Shown here in pieces: positions 27,181 through 36,648 of a stretch of DNA of 64,000 nucleotides. Under the pieces are notes generated by a model. That model made no database searches. It was not told the DNA's origin and saw only the letters and a program-made list of their open reading frames with translations. Source of the DNA: Hymenobacter negativus. Lineage in GTDB: Bacteria; Bacteroidota; Bacteroidia; Cytophagales; Hymenobacteraceae. Location: assembly GCF_017571495.1 (NCBI RefSeq), contig NZ_JAGETZ010000004.1, positions 186,001-250,000 on the forward strand, read 5' to 3'. The stretch's first letter is position 1. Every line of letters begins with the position of its first letter. Made by a program: the position numbers and the translations under genes.

Positions 27181-28359
27181 TCAGGCCGGCAAGGGGCTGA
27201 TGATGCGACGGTAGCACGCAGCAAGGAGCTCGTAGGTACCAGCAGGAGCAAATTTTGTTCGCACAAACTGCCGGCTGGCTTTCGAGAACTGCTGCCGCAA
27301 TGCTTCGTCGGCAGCCAGTTTAATGATGGCGGTGGCCATGGCCGGCACATCGCGGTTGGGTACCAGCAAGCCGGATTGACCATTTTCAAATAGCTCGGCA
27401 GGGCCACCGCAATCGGAGGCAATCAGGGGCACACCGTAATAGAGCGCGTCGAGGCAAGTGAGGGAAAATGATTCCGCTTCGGAAAAGTTGAGTACGACGT
27501 CGTGCGTTTTCATGGCTCCTTCAGTATTAGCCGCAAAGCCATCGAACTGAATGACATCCTGCAAACCAGCTACCCGGGCTGCAGCTTCCAGTTCCTGCCG
27601 AAACTCCTGATTTTTAACCATGCCCATGTCGCCACCCACAAAGTGTAATCGCAAGCCAGGGTTTTGAGCGTAGGCAATTTGAAATGCCGCCAAGGCTAAA
27701 TCCTGCCCTTTGCCCCGAATATAGTTGCTGAGATACAGCAGCCGAAGAGTAGCCGCCGGGCTGCCGACCGTGTAAGGCGGCAGCTCTTCGCCACGCACGG
27801 GCAAGGGGTCATATACCGTTCGTACACGGACGTTGGTAGGCGCAAAGTATTTCCGCACCGCTTCCGATACGCACAGCACCTGTTGGGCGGCGTTCTCGGC
27901 CAGCCAGCGCCAGGGCTTCGCAAACATCTGCGGCAGCACTTGCGGCAGGAACCGGACGTGCGTGAGTATTGGTAGCTTGCCCAAACTCAACCAGTGCGCT
28001 ACATAGCCGGTCAGGTTGTAAAAATCATTCATGTGCAGCGCTTGGGCTCTCTCCCGCCGTGCCAGCCGACGCAGCCGCCAACCATTAAGCAGCAGCATAG
28101 GCAGGTAGCGCAGCAAATCAGCTGGCCGGCGGCTGATTTCCACGAATGGCAGCTCGTGTACGCGGTAGCCGTCGGCTTCCAGCACTGCCCGGCCAGTACT
28201 GCCTGTGGGCAGCACGTAGGCAAAATCAAACTCGCTACGCAGAGGGCTAGTGGCGTGGCGCAACGCATTGAGCGCACCGGTTACTGCCCGCGAGTTATCG
28301 ACCAGCAAGATTAACGGCCGGGGGGGCACGGCGGGAACAGAATGGACGGGTGAATTCAT
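27181..28359 (-). CDS. GT4-type glycosyltransferase
   Basis: A 392-residue GT-B glycosyltransferase. The N-terminal acceptor domain begins PLILLVDNSRAVTGALNALRHA. The C-terminal donor domain has VRTVYDPLPV, LLYLSNYIRGKGQDLALAAF (about 205-225) and the family's EX7E region near SFSLTCLDALYYGVPLIASDCGGPAELF (about 305-332). It is one of three consecutive same-strand GT4 genes (26.0-29.7 kb) with short gaps, likely one transcript. Sugar and acceptor cannot be read from sequence. Confidence 0.88.
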   Translation of the reverse strand: MNSPVHSVPAVPPRPLILLVDNSRAVTGALNALRHATSPLRSEFDFAYVLPTGSTGRAVLEADGYRVHELPFVEISRRPADLLRYLPMLLLNGWRLRRLARRERAQALHMNDFYNLTGYVAHWLSLGKLPILTHVRFLPQVLPQMFAKPWRWLAENAAQQVLCVSEAVRKYFAPTNVRVRTVYDPLPVRGEELPPYTVGSPAATLRLLYLSNYIRGKGQDLALAAFQIAYAQNPGLRLHFVGGDMGMVKNQEFRQELEAAARVAGLQDVIQFDGFAANTEGAMKTHDVVLNFSEAESFSLTCLDALYYGVPLIASDCGGPAELFENGQSGLLVPNRDVPAMATAIIKLAADEALRQQFSKASRQFVRTKFAPAGTYELLAACYRRIISPLPA

Positions 28360-28397
28360 GAAAAGTCAGACTAGCGAATGCGACCAGAAGCGCTGGG

Positions 28398-29669
28398 TTA
28401 ATGGGTTCTGGTGGGCAATAGGTCGGCAATCAGCTTTTTCCACTGCGCAAAAACATGCTCGGGTGTGAAGTCGTTGGAACGGAGGCGGGCGGCGTTGGCC
28501 AGTTGCTCGCGGGCGGGCGCATCGCGGAGCAGCTGGTCGAGGGTATCGGTCCAGCAGACGAGGTCGGCCGGGAGACTGGCGGGCTGGTTCAGCATGGGCA
28601 TCAGTAGCCCGTACTCGGCCCATTCGGCTTGGCGCAATGCGGTTTTTGGGGCCGCTGTGGTGGGCGCCAGCATCTCGCGTGGGCCGGTGGGGCAGTCGGT
28701 CGACACCACGGTCGTACCGCAAATCATGGCCTCTCCCAAAGCCATGGGGTACCCCTCCCAGGCTGAAGGAAACACAAAAGCCGCCGCCGGACGGATATAC
28801 TTGAACGGATTTTTCTGCATGCCTACCAAGTACACGTCGTAGTCCTGGGTTAGCAGCCCAGTGGGCTGGCTCATGGCTTGGTACACGCGGAGGCCCAATG
28901 CCTGGGCGTGGCTTATCAGTAGCTCGCGTAGCTCACCGTCGCCCACAAAAACCAATTTGGCCGGCTGCCGCTTCAACAGCGCAGCGAAGACGTCGAGCAA
29001 AGGGGCTTGGTTTTTCTGCACGGCCAGACGGCCAGAGGTTACCAGCACCGGTGCGGCATCATACACTGCCTGAATATCTGCGGCAAGCGGCTCCCGGCTC
29101 AGAGCGCGAACCTGCTCTACCTCGAATGAATTATTGATGGCCAGCAGTTTTTTCTGGGGCACGCCGAATATTTCGGCCATCTCCGGAATGATATCGCGAC
29201 TCACCGTCACCACTTTATCGGCGCGCTGGTAGAGCCAGGGCATTAGCACTTTTTTACGCAGCCAGCCTACCGCGCCACTAATGTTGAGGTCGTGCACCTT
29301 TGAGCCGTGGATGAGCAGCACCACTTTCTCACGGCCCTTGCTGAGCAGGTTGATATAGTCGGCGCCTTCCAGATGGCTAATGGCTACGTCGCAGGCCAGT
29401 TCCTTTTTCAACTCGCGCAGACGCTGCACTCGCCGCCAGAAGTTTTGGGCTTTAGCGAGTGGGCTGCCGCCACCCGGCACATCCAAGCTTACCACCGGGT
29501 TACCACTGGGATAGAGGTCAGCATCATCTTTATTGAAGACAACTTCCGTTACTTGATAGTATTTGCTGAGCTCCACGCTGTGGTCGTGAAACACCCGCTG
29601 GGCTCCGCCTAGGCCACGATTGGGGATAATTAAAAGAAGCCGAGGCCGGGCATCAGGACTGGTTGTCAT
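28398..29669 (-). CDS. GT4-type glycosyltransferase
   Basis: A 423-residue GT-B glycosyltransferase. The N-terminal domain opens RLLLIIPNRGLGGAQRVFHDHS, with the Gly-rich acceptor loop. The donor domain has VLVTSGRLAVQKNQAPLLDVF (about 210-231), and the EX7E motif lies in FPSAWEGYPMALGEAMICGT (about 315-335). A CPTGPREML segment follows. It is the first of the three-gene GT4 run; the next gene starts 38 bp downstream. Role in side-chain or backbone assembly of the locus polysaccharide. Confidence 0.9.
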   Translation of the reverse strand: MTTSPDARPRLLLIIPNRGLGGAQRVFHDHSVELSKYYQVTEVVFNKDDADLYPSGNPVVSLDVPGGGSPLAKAQNFWRRVQRLRELKKELACDVAISHLEGADYINLLSKGREKVVLLIHGSKVHDLNISGAVGWLRKKVLMPWLYQRADKVVTVSRDIIPEMAEIFGVPQKKLLAINNSFEVEQVRALSREPLAADIQAVYDAAPVLVTSGRLAVQKNQAPLLDVFAALLKRQPAKLVFVGDGELRELLISHAQALGLRVYQAMSQPTGLLTQDYDVYLVGMQKNPFKYIRPAAAFVFPSAWEGYPMALGEAMICGTTVVSTDCPTGPREMLAPTTAAPKTALRQAEWAEYGLLMPMLNQPASLPADLVCWTDTLDQLLRDAPAREQLANAARLRSNDFTPEHVFAQWKKLIADLLPTRTH

Positions 29670-29793
29670 AAAATTATAAAGTCACAAACACGAGATAGCA
29701 GGCATTCGCCGTTTCCAGCGCGGGCATCAGCAGCTCAATGCTGCCCAAGTTTGCAGCAGCTTATTCAGTGGCTGATGAAAGGATAACAGGCAA

Positions 29794-30939
29794 TTAAGCT
29801 GTTACCTGAGTCTTGCCGTACACTGGCATCGGGCTGTCGTTGGCTAGCATGCGAACCACAGCAGCTTCCAACTGCTGCACATCTACGGGATAATCCTTAC
29901 CGTCTTTCATATCGCCGCCTACCACCACATCGTAGTAGCGCATGCCCATGGTGTAAGCCTGCCAATAATATAAGGGCATCAAGTAATTAGCTGGCATCAA
30001 TTCGATAATCTGGCTGAACTTCGGGTTCATAAAGAACATCTGAATAAGACCGGCACCGTGCAGGGCCACCATATGCTCGGTTTCCTGAAAGAGTTGGGCC
30101 TGCTCATCAATGGTGAGGTGCTCGGCCAGTACCATCTCGAAGCCGTGCCGCTGGAGCATGGCCCATACTTCGTCCTCATTGGCTAGGTATCGACCATACA
30201 GCTTGCGGTCACGGTTTAGGAATACGCGGCGGTGCGGGCGGCTTTCGGGCAACTCATAGAGTTGGCGCATCTGCCGCCACGTTTCCTTACCGAAGTGCAG
30301 GGCTTGCATCTTATAAAGCTTGCCCACCCGTAGCCACTCATTGGGTTCCACAATGCGCCAGTTTAGGCTCCGAAATTGATGGCTTTTTTTATATAAGTAT
30401 TGGAAGTAAGGCTGTTCATACACGTAGCGATTAACTAATAACGGCAAGTCGCGGGGCACGTCGGTCCGGTCCCACACCGTTAGTGAACTGAGCGCATCCA
30501 CAAAGTGATGGTAGTAGTTGCGCGTAGCAGAGCCATCATAGAGCACAGCTTTTTCGATAGGCTTGGCAGAGCCGCGATTGAGTAAGTGTGGCAGAATGTA
30601 GGGATACTGTCGGTCGTGCTTGAATACTACTGTTTGCTCCACCAGTTCATTAAAACCGCTAGTGCCCAGCAGGCGTTCGGGCTCAATCAATACATCATCG
30701 ATGCCAATAACATACTCTGTTTGCGTATTCCATTTGGCACTGTCTTCGGCAATGAAAGTGCTGAAAACCGGGTCTTCAAATTCCGTAGGCAGGTTATCGA
30801 ACACGTTTTCCTGCCGCATGAGCAATTGTTCATGCGCAGAATCATCGCTGCGAATCTGCCAGAATCGGGCGGCAATCTTGCGGCCCAGACCTGTACGCCA
30901 TAAAACGAAGCGGGTAAAACGAGTTAAAATACTTTGCAT
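29794..30939 (-). CDS. GT61-family glycosyltransferase
   Basis: A 381-residue protein with the DUF563/GT61 C-terminal signature LFQETEHMVALHGAGLIQMFFMNP (about 295-318) and IIELMPANY. Upstream of this is RRVFLNRDRKLYGRYLANEDE (about 237-257), also family-typical. GT61 proteins transfer sugars such as xylose or GlcNAc; a xylosyl role would fit the UDP-xylose genes at 52.6-55.0 kb, but that link is inference. No signal peptide is seen. A TACCTTTG -7 element lies 68 bp upstream. Confidence 0.85.
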   Translation of the reverse strand: MQSILTRFTRFVLWRTGLGRKIAARFWQIRSDDSAHEQLLMRQENVFDNLPTEFEDPVFSTFIAEDSAKWNTQTEYVIGIDDVLIEPERLLGTSGFNELVEQTVVFKHDRQYPYILPHLLNRGSAKPIEKAVLYDGSATRNYYHHFVDALSSLTVWDRTDVPRDLPLLVNRYVYEQPYFQYLYKKSHQFRSLNWRIVEPNEWLRVGKLYKMQALHFGKETWRQMRQLYELPESRPHRRVFLNRDRKLYGRYLANEDEVWAMLQRHGFEMVLAEHLTIDEQAQLFQETEHMVALHGAGLIQMFFMNPKFSQIIELMPANYLMPLYYWQAYTMGMRYYDVVVGGDMKDGKDYPVDVQQLEAAVVRMLANDSPMPVYGKTQVTA

Positions 30940-31006
30940 CTAACTAATTGGAATGATAGAGACCTGTCTAGCGGAAAGGAAACGGATATACTTGTGAATC
31001 GAAGGA

Positions 31007-31014
31007 CAAAGGTA
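31007..31014 (-). promoter_or_regulatory. -7 promoter element (TAnnTTTG) of the GT61 gene
   Basis: The minus strand reads TACCTTTG, 68 bp before the ATG at 30939. Exact -7 match without a visible -33. Confidence 0.4.
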
Positions 31015-31065
31015 TTATATGCTAGGGAGCCCAGCACTTATCCTTGCGATGTCTGGTTTAGCAGT

Positions 31066-32253
31066 TTAGCTGCGCTGATACATTTTTACATATGCTGCTA
31101 CGCACCGGTCCATCCTGAACTTTTCGAAGGCTAATTCCGCCAATTGGCTGTGGTGCCGGAGAAGGGCAGGTTCGCGGAGGTAAGTGCGTAGCGCCTCGGT
31201 AAGCTGCATTGGGTTGGTGAGTTGCCAGTTGGCTTGGTCCAGCACCACACCTGCTAAGCCCTGCTCGGTTTTCAGCATAGTAGGCACTTCACCAATACGA
31301 CTGGCAATCACAGGCTTGCCGCATGAAAGGTATTCGGCAATTGAATTAGGCAGACTTTCGGCGTGGAAATAGCTAGGTAGTAGGCCCACATCGAATAAAT
31401 CGACCCAGTCGATTGGATTGCGCGAAAAGCCCATGAAATGTAGCCGCGGGTGCGGATACTGCGCCCGCAACTCCGTAAGGTATTCGCTGTCCCCCACCAG
31501 CACGAGGTGTAACTTATTAAACTTCTCACTCAGGTCTAGGAAAGAATTAATTGCGTGCTGCCAACCTTTTTCCGGGATGCCGCGTGCTACCATGCCTGCC
31601 ACAAAGGCATCAGCTGGGATGCTCAGCTTTTGCCGAGTATGCGACGGCTTTTCGGCCGAAAACTGCCCATCAAACCCGTTGTAAATTTTCGCATGGGGCA
31701 GGTTGGTTAAGGGGCGTACGTCCGGCTGGCCGAATATTTCCAGGTTCTTATCGGTCAGGTATACCATCCCCGCTGCGTGTTGCAGGGCATAGTTGCCTTT
31801 GGGAGTCACCTCCGGCGCATTGGACTTGTGCAGGAACAATTCATAGCAGCCGTGCATTGTGATAACCAACGGAATACTTATGCCTTGCAACGCCTTGGCT
31901 GCTGCATAGTCGGCCTTAATGGTATGCGTGTTTACCACATCAGGCTGCAGCTGCTCAATGGTTTTGCGCAAGTGTTGAATCAGCTTGGCTTCACGCCATG
32001 ACGACACAAAGCCAAGGCGACGGCGCAGCCCGTCGGCCTTACGCAGAGCACTATCAGCTAGTTTATTACCTCCAAAAGCGATAACTGGAACATCAGGTGC
32101 CAGCTGGCGCACCAAGTCTTTGTTGGTGTGGTGGGCGTAGTGGCTGTAGAGGTGCACAGCATGGCCAGCCTTGTGCAGAGCCTGTGCCAGTCGCAACACG
32201 AAGGTTTGTGCACCACCAGTGCGCAAGTCCTCCACTGCAAGCAGAATTTTCAT
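31066..32253 (-). CDS. GT4-type glycosyltransferase
   Basis: A 395-residue GT-B glycosyltransferase. N-terminal Gly-rich loop KILLAVEDLRTGGAQTFVLRLAQ (about 2-24); middle NTHTIKADYAAAKAL; donor domain FVAGMVARGIPEKGWQHAI (about 220-238) and the EX7E region FHAESLPNSIAEYLSCGKPVIAS (about 300-322). It lies directly downstream of the Wzx flippase gene on the same strand, about 110 bp apart, so it may share its transcript. Substrate unknown. Confidence 0.9.
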   Translation of the reverse strand: MKILLAVEDLRTGGAQTFVLRLAQALHKAGHAVHLYSHYAHHTNKDLVRQLAPDVPVIAFGGNKLADSALRKADGLRRRLGFVSSWREAKLIQHLRKTIEQLQPDVVNTHTIKADYAAAKALQGISIPLVITMHGCYELFLHKSNAPEVTPKGNYALQHAAGMVYLTDKNLEIFGQPDVRPLTNLPHAKIYNGFDGQFSAEKPSHTRQKLSIPADAFVAGMVARGIPEKGWQHAINSFLDLSEKFNKLHLVLVGDSEYLTELRAQYPHPRLHFMGFSRNPIDWVDLFDVGLLPSYFHAESLPNSIAEYLSCGKPVIASRIGEVPTMLKTEQGLAGVVLDQANWQLTNPMQLTEALRTYLREPALLRHHSQLAELAFEKFRMDRCVAAYVKMYQRS

Positions 32254-32362
32254 AAGCCGTTAACAAAGCCCAACCAGCTGCGTTCAGCCAGCACAATAAA
32301 TTAAGTTTTTCTCAAGCACGCCGACTTTACCATACAGATAGGTTTGGCATATTTTATCAGTA

Positions 32363-33907
32363 TTAGACAGCTACTAACAAGTAACGCCGCAAAGGAGCCG
32401 GTACATAGGCCGCAAACGGAGTGCGCAGAAAAAACACCCACGTGAACGCCGTGAGTAGCAGCCCAGCCACCGCTCCCACTATGAAAAACAGCGGCAATGA
32501 ATCGGGCAGTACGTGGCGTACACTCCATACCAGCCCATATACCACTGCCCCCGCCAGACTAACGCCAACCAACGGCTTTACCACTGCCCCAGCAATAGCC
32601 CCTAGTGTCAGGCCCAGGTGCCGGCTGAGTAGATAGGGAGTGTACCACACCGAAGTGAGCAACGAGGCGACCAAGGTACCAATTAGCACACCTGGCAGGC
32701 CAATTCGATGACCGAGGAATATTGACAGGGTGATATTGATAGGTGCTTCGACCAACCCCATCAAGCTTACCGAGCGGGTGATGCCTTTGGCGTACAAGAA
32801 TGATGAGCCCGTGCGTACCAGCGTCTGCTGTACCGTGATGCCCATTGCCAGCACCAGTACCAGTTTGCCGGCAAAGAAGCTGGGGCCCACCCAGATGGCA
32901 ATAAACCATCCATTAAGGCTTACCACCAGCCAGAATGAAAGCATACACAGCGCCGTTACCAGCACCAGAATGCGCTTGTACTGCACTCGGGCCTGCTCGT
33001 CTGACTCGCGCGTGGTAATTTCCATTAGGGCCGGGGTGGCATTGTCCATAACCTTAGCAATAAGCCCCATTACCACCTCCGGAATTCGGGTAGTGAGCGA
33101 GAATACCGATACCGCCGCCAACGAAATAACCTGTCCGATAACCAACCGGTCAGTCTGCATGATTACTAATCCTGCAATACCGTTTACAAATAGAAAAATT
33201 CCGTAATTAAATAGCTCACGCAACAGTTTCGAATCGAAATACTTGACTAGAATGCGCAAATGCGGGTAGTATCGCCGCAACAATACAATCTGAACAATTC
33301 CACTACCAACTAATTGAAAAAATGCACTATACACGAAAGACCATAGCCCGGCACCATAATATAAAAATATGACAGTCAGTATGGTACCGGTTAGCGTTAC
33401 TACAAATGTTGATGTCCCAATCAGTGTTTGGCGATGATGCGCAAAGAAGAGCCCACCCGTCCCGCGTTGCAGAAATTGTAGGCCTGCATATAAGCCCATC
33501 CAGCAAATAATCGGTACGGCATCCGAGGCCAAATCAGGCCGCAAATGATAAATACCTGGTACAAACGGTGCGAAGAGAAACGCTGCTATGGTCACTATCA
33601 GTCCTAATATACCGGCTGCAATTGTACCCGTACTTAGAATCCGATTTATCATGAGTTGGTTGTGCTCATCGTCACCACGGTACATAGCCAATTGCCGGAT
33701 AACCGCCGTTCCAATCCCTAAGTCAAACGACCCTAAGTAATTAGTTATTTGAAAGAACAGAATGGATAAGCCATAGGCATCCTTATCTAGGTAACGCAGC
33801 ATCATCGGCGTACTGACGATGGATACCAACATGGAAATGATGGTAAACGCTTGCGAAGAAATAGTGCCCATTAGCGCCGAGCGGCTACGGGAAACGGAAT
33901 CGGACAT
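32363..33907 (-). CDS. wzx: oligosaccharide flippase, Wzx (MOP superfamily)
   Basis: A 514-residue membrane protein with about twelve to fourteen helices, typical for Wzx/RfbX. It flips undecaprenyl-linked repeat units from the cytoplasmic to the periplasmic face. The N-terminal helix TISSQAFTIISMLVSIVSTPMMLRYLDKDAYGLS (about 16-49), with an Arg-Tyr-Leu-Asp end to TM1, is family-typical. The central region KRILVLVTALCMLSFWL and later helices continue to the C-terminus. Its presence, with a Wzy candidate and no ABC-type Wzm/Wzt pair, points to a Wzx/Wzy-dependent pathway. Confidence 0.92.
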   Translation of the reverse strand: MSDSVSRSRSALMGTISSQAFTIISMLVSIVSTPMMLRYLDKDAYGLSILFFQITNYLGSFDLGIGTAVIRQLAMYRGDDEHNQLMINRILSTGTIAAGILGLIVTIAAFLFAPFVPGIYHLRPDLASDAVPIICWMGLYAGLQFLQRGTGGLFFAHHRQTLIGTSTFVVTLTGTILTVIFLYYGAGLWSFVYSAFFQLVGSGIVQIVLLRRYYPHLRILVKYFDSKLLRELFNYGIFLFVNGIAGLVIMQTDRLVIGQVISLAAVSVFSLTTRIPEVVMGLIAKVMDNATPALMEITTRESDEQARVQYKRILVLVTALCMLSFWLVVSLNGWFIAIWVGPSFFAGKLVLVLAMGITVQQTLVRTGSSFLYAKGITRSVSLMGLVEAPINITLSIFLGHRIGLPGVLIGTLVASLLTSVWYTPYLLSRHLGLTLGAIAGAVVKPLVGVSLAGAVVYGLVWSVRHVLPDSLPLFFIVGAVAGLLLTAFTWVFFLRTPFAAYVPAPLRRYLLVAV

Positions 33908-33989
33908 ATCTAATCAAAAAGCCGGATGCATCGCCAAAGCAAGCTATAAGGGTAGCCTTGACCCTATTGTGCCGAGCAAGTAATGCGAA

Positions 33990-34937
33990 TTATTTTCTCA
34001 TTTTTTTTAGCCAATCAAGAGAAGATGGCGACAAATTATTTTTCAAATATGAGCGGAGAACCTGCGATTTTTCTTCGAAGAAGGTTTCATTCTCACCAGC
34101 ATATACAAGTTGCCGTTTTGCTAGCCGTACAATGTCAGCTAAATAGTTCTTCTTGTGCAAATCGAGCCGGTTATACAAATTTACCAGGCCCAATTTACTT
34201 ACAACCAACTCTCGCAGATATAGCTTTGACGTCAGCGTCTTGGCATCATTACTAGCGTGAATTCGATAAGAAACCAACGGCTTATCAATAAAATAAAAAT
34301 CACCGAATTGAGCAATGCGCAGCCACAAGTCCCAATCACAGATATAGCGTAACTGATTATTGAATTCAATACCGTGTTTCAACAGCAATTCACGGCGCAT
34401 AAGCACCGCAGGCATTGAAATAAAATTCCAGTTGTGGTAGAGGTAGTGAAAGGCCCTGCTCTTGTCCATTAGGGGCTTAGCTACTATCTCTTGCCACATT
34501 TCGGCCATGCCCGGGTGCCGGGCGGCCCAATGGCTGGTAGCTGTTACCGTGCCGTTGCCGTCGATAACATTGATATTGGAATGTACTAGCCCAACGCTTG
34601 GATATTGCTCCATGATGGCCACCCGTAATGCCAGGTTTTCTGGCACCATGGTGTCATCATCCGAAAATACATACACATATTTTCCTCTTGCCAGCCGTAA
34701 AGCTTTATTGTAATTATTTACCGGACCAATATTTATATCATTCTTAACATAAATTATACGGGAGTCGTTTATTGCCGTAATTACCTGCTCCGTATCGTCC
34801 AGAGAACAGTTATCGGTGATAATGACTTCAAAGTCCTGAAATGTCTGGACTAAAATACTCGCAATAGTACCTTGAATAAGTTGCCTTCGATTATAAGTAG
34901 GCACCAAAATGCTTATTAAAGGAATGTACTCAGCCAT
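33990..34937 (-). CDS. GT2 glycosyltransferase
   Basis: From the ATG at 34937 this is a 315-residue GT2 enzyme. GT-A features: LISILVPTYNRRQLIQGTI (about 6-24), a DNCSLDDT nucleotide-binding segment (about 42-49) and the metal-binding acidic motif VFSDDDTMVPENLALR (about 88-103). No C-terminal membrane helices are seen, so it is a soluble or membrane-associated cytoplasmic transferase. The longer frame starts at a TTG (34976). It lies upstream of the flippase gene on the same strand. Confidence 0.9.
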   Translation of the reverse strand: MAEYIPLISILVPTYNRRQLIQGTIASILVQTFQDFEVIITDNCSLDDTEQVITAINDSRIIYVKNDINIGPVNNYNKALRLARGKYVYVFSDDDTMVPENLALRVAIMEQYPSVGLVHSNINVIDGNGTVTATSHWAARHPGMAEMWQEIVAKPLMDKSRAFHYLYHNWNFISMPAVLMRRELLLKHGIEFNNQLRYICDWDLWLRIAQFGDFYFIDKPLVSYRIHASNDAKTLTSKLYLRELVVSKLGLVNLYNRLDLHKKNYLADIVRLAKRQLVYAGENETFFEEKSQVLRSYLKNNLSPSSLDWLKKMRK

Positions 34938-35013
34938 TAGATTCTTTATTGTAAAAACTATGCTATCAGTGAACAACTTATACTATTAAGGGTAATCTTG
35001 GCCATCAAGCAAA

Positions 35014-35046
35014 GACCTCACCTAGCAAATATGCTTGGGTGAGGTC
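35014..35046 (-). terminator. probable terminator of rfbH
   Basis: Perfect 9-bp stem GACCTCACC / GGTGAGGTC (35014-35022, 35038-35046), 50 bp after the rfbH stop. The minus-strand tail is TTTGCTTG, a weak T-run. Confidence 0.5.
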
Positions 35047-35095
35047 CAATGCTTTATATGGAAAACAGAAGGCTTGAACGCCCGTTCATAATATG

Positions 35096-36418
35096 TTAGC
35101 GGGAAGCAAGGAATCGACTAATTACATCCACGATGTAATCATAATGTACTTCCTGTAAGCCAGGCCATACACCTAACCAGAACGAGCGGTTCATAATCGT
35201 ATCTGTATTAGAAAGGTCACCTACTACGCGGTGCTCAATACCTTGATAAGCGGGCTGACGCAGCAGGTTACCAGCAAATAGCAGGCGGGTACCAATCTTG
35301 TGCTCTTCCAAATATTCTACAATGTCTTGACGGCTCAACGGGCTGTCGTCGCGCAGCGTAATCAGGAAGCCAAACCAACTCGGGTCGGCCCCTTCGGTAG
35401 CTTCGGGCAGGATGAAATGCTCTTCAAACTGCTTTAGCTTCTGGTAAAGCATGGCGTGATTTTCACGGCGGCGTTGCACGAAGTGGTCAGCTTTGGTTAG
35501 CTGGCTTAGGCCAATAGCGGCTTGCATATCGGTCACCTTCAGGTTGAAGCCGATATGCGAGTAAGTATACTTATGGTCGTAGCCATAGGGCAGTTCACCT
35601 AGCTGCCAGCAGAAGCGCTTGTTGCAGGTATTGTCTTTACCGGGCTCGCAGTAGCAGTCCCGCCCCCAGTCGCGGAAGCTTTCGGCAATCATCTTCAACT
35701 TGATGTTGTTGATGAGCACCGCGCCCCCTTCACCCATAGTAATGTGGTGGGCCGGGTAGAACGATAGCGTGGCGAGGTCACCGAAAGTACCGGTCTTTTT
35801 GCCGTTGTAGGTGGCACCTAGCGAATCGCAGTCGTCCTCAATCACCCATAGATTGTATTTCTTAGCCACACGCATCACCTCGTCCAAGTTGAACGGGTTG
35901 CCCAACGTATGGGCCATCATAATGGCTTTGGTTTTGGGCGTTACAGCCTGCTCCAGCAATTCGGCCTTTATATTGTAAGTCGGAATATCAACGTCAATGA
36001 ATACTGGCACACAGCCAAACTGAATCATCGGGTTAACGGTTGTCGGGAAACCAGCAGCCACAGTAATAATCTCATCACCGGGCTTAATGGCGCGGTCACC
36101 CAATTTAGGTGAAGTCAGCGTGTAGAAAGCAACCAGATTGGCTGAAGAGCCCGAGTTCACTACCAAGGATGATTTACAGCCGAACCACTTGGCGAGCTTC
36201 TGCTCGAATTTTGGCCCGAAACGACCAGTAGTTAACCAACCGTCGATGGTGGCATCTACTCCATACATTAGGTCGTCTACATCCAGCACCTTGCCAGTTA
36301 CCGGGATATAATCCTGACCCGGTACAATAGTTTTGGTGACGTTAGGTAGGATGGACTTTTCTAGCTGTCCATGCAGCTCACTGTCAATATTTTTGAATTT
36401 CTGGTCTACTTTCAACAT
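35096..36418 (-). CDS. rfbH: CDP-6-deoxy-4-keto-D-glucose 3-dehydrase (RfbH/E1, [2Fe-2S] PMP enzyme)
   Basis: A 440-residue DegT-family protein with the special features of RfbH/E1. The catalytic lysine is replaced by His in [15 protein letters not shown] (His224/His225). The iron-sulfur ligands are present as Cys197 ([10 protein letters not shown]) and the C-x-C-x7-C run Cys255, Cys257, Cys265. The enzyme uses PMP and an electron supply to remove the C3 hydroxyl of CDP-6-deoxy-4-keto-glucose, giving the 3,6-dideoxy-4-keto sugar. It is the third step of the CDP-dideoxyhexose pathway, whose first two enzymes lie at 40.4-42.3 kb. Its usual electron partner (E3/DdhD flavin-iron-sulfur reductase) is not in the window. 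It has its own promoter. Confidence 0.95.
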   Translation of the reverse strand: MLKVDQKFKNIDSELHGQLEKSILPNVTKTIVPGQDYIPVTGKVLDVDDLMYGVDATIDGWLTTGRFGPKFEQKLAKWFGCKSSLVVNSGSSANLVAFYTLTSPKLGDRAIKPGDEIITVAAGFPTTVNPMIQFGCVPVFIDVDIPTYNIKAELLEQAVTPKTKAIMMAHTLGNPFNLDEVMRVAKKYNLWVIEDDCDSLGATYNGKKTGTFGDLATLSFYPAHHITMGEGGAVLINNIKLKMIAESFRDWGRDCYCEPGKDNTCNKRFCWQLGELPYGYDHKYTYSHIGFNLKVTDMQAAIGLSQLTKADHFVQRRRENHAMLYQKLKQFEEHFILPEATEGADPSWFGFLITLRDDSPLSRQDIVEYLEEHKIGTRLLFAGNLLRQPAYQGIEHRVVGDLSNTDTIMNRSFWLGVWPGLQEVHYDYIVDVISRFLASR

Positions 36419-36442
36419 AAGAAAGAATATTTAAGAAGGTTA

Positions 36443-36475
36443 CAAATTTACGGAGCAATTGCTTAAGTTAGGCAA
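36443..36475 (-). promoter_or_regulatory. promoter of rfbH (TTG-N22-TAAATTTG)
   Basis: The minus strand shows TTG at 36473-36475 and an exact -7 TAAATTTG at 36443-36450, 25 bp upstream of the ATG. Spacing of 22 bp is within the Bacteroidetes range. Confidence 0.55.
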
Positions 36476-36522
36476 GAACTAATAAGTTTGGTTATAGGTA
36501 TAGCAATAACTGTAGTTAGATA

Positions 36523-36572
36523 CAAGGCTCTGTTGTGGAAACGATGCAAGAATCATGATTAGAAGAGCCTTG
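36523..36572. repeat. 9-bp inverted repeat with long loop upstream of rfbH
   Basis: Arms CAAGGCTCT (36523-36531) and AGAGCCTTG (36564-36572) are perfect complements, about 32 nt apart, in the gap between the GT2 gene and rfbH. It may weakly terminate the upstream gene; no T-run is present. Confidence 0.35.
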
Positions 36573-36648
36573 CAGCAAAGACTTGGGAAAATTTACATAA
36601 TGCCTTCGGCCATTCTACCAAGCGCCTTGAGCCGTTTCGTTTCACAAC

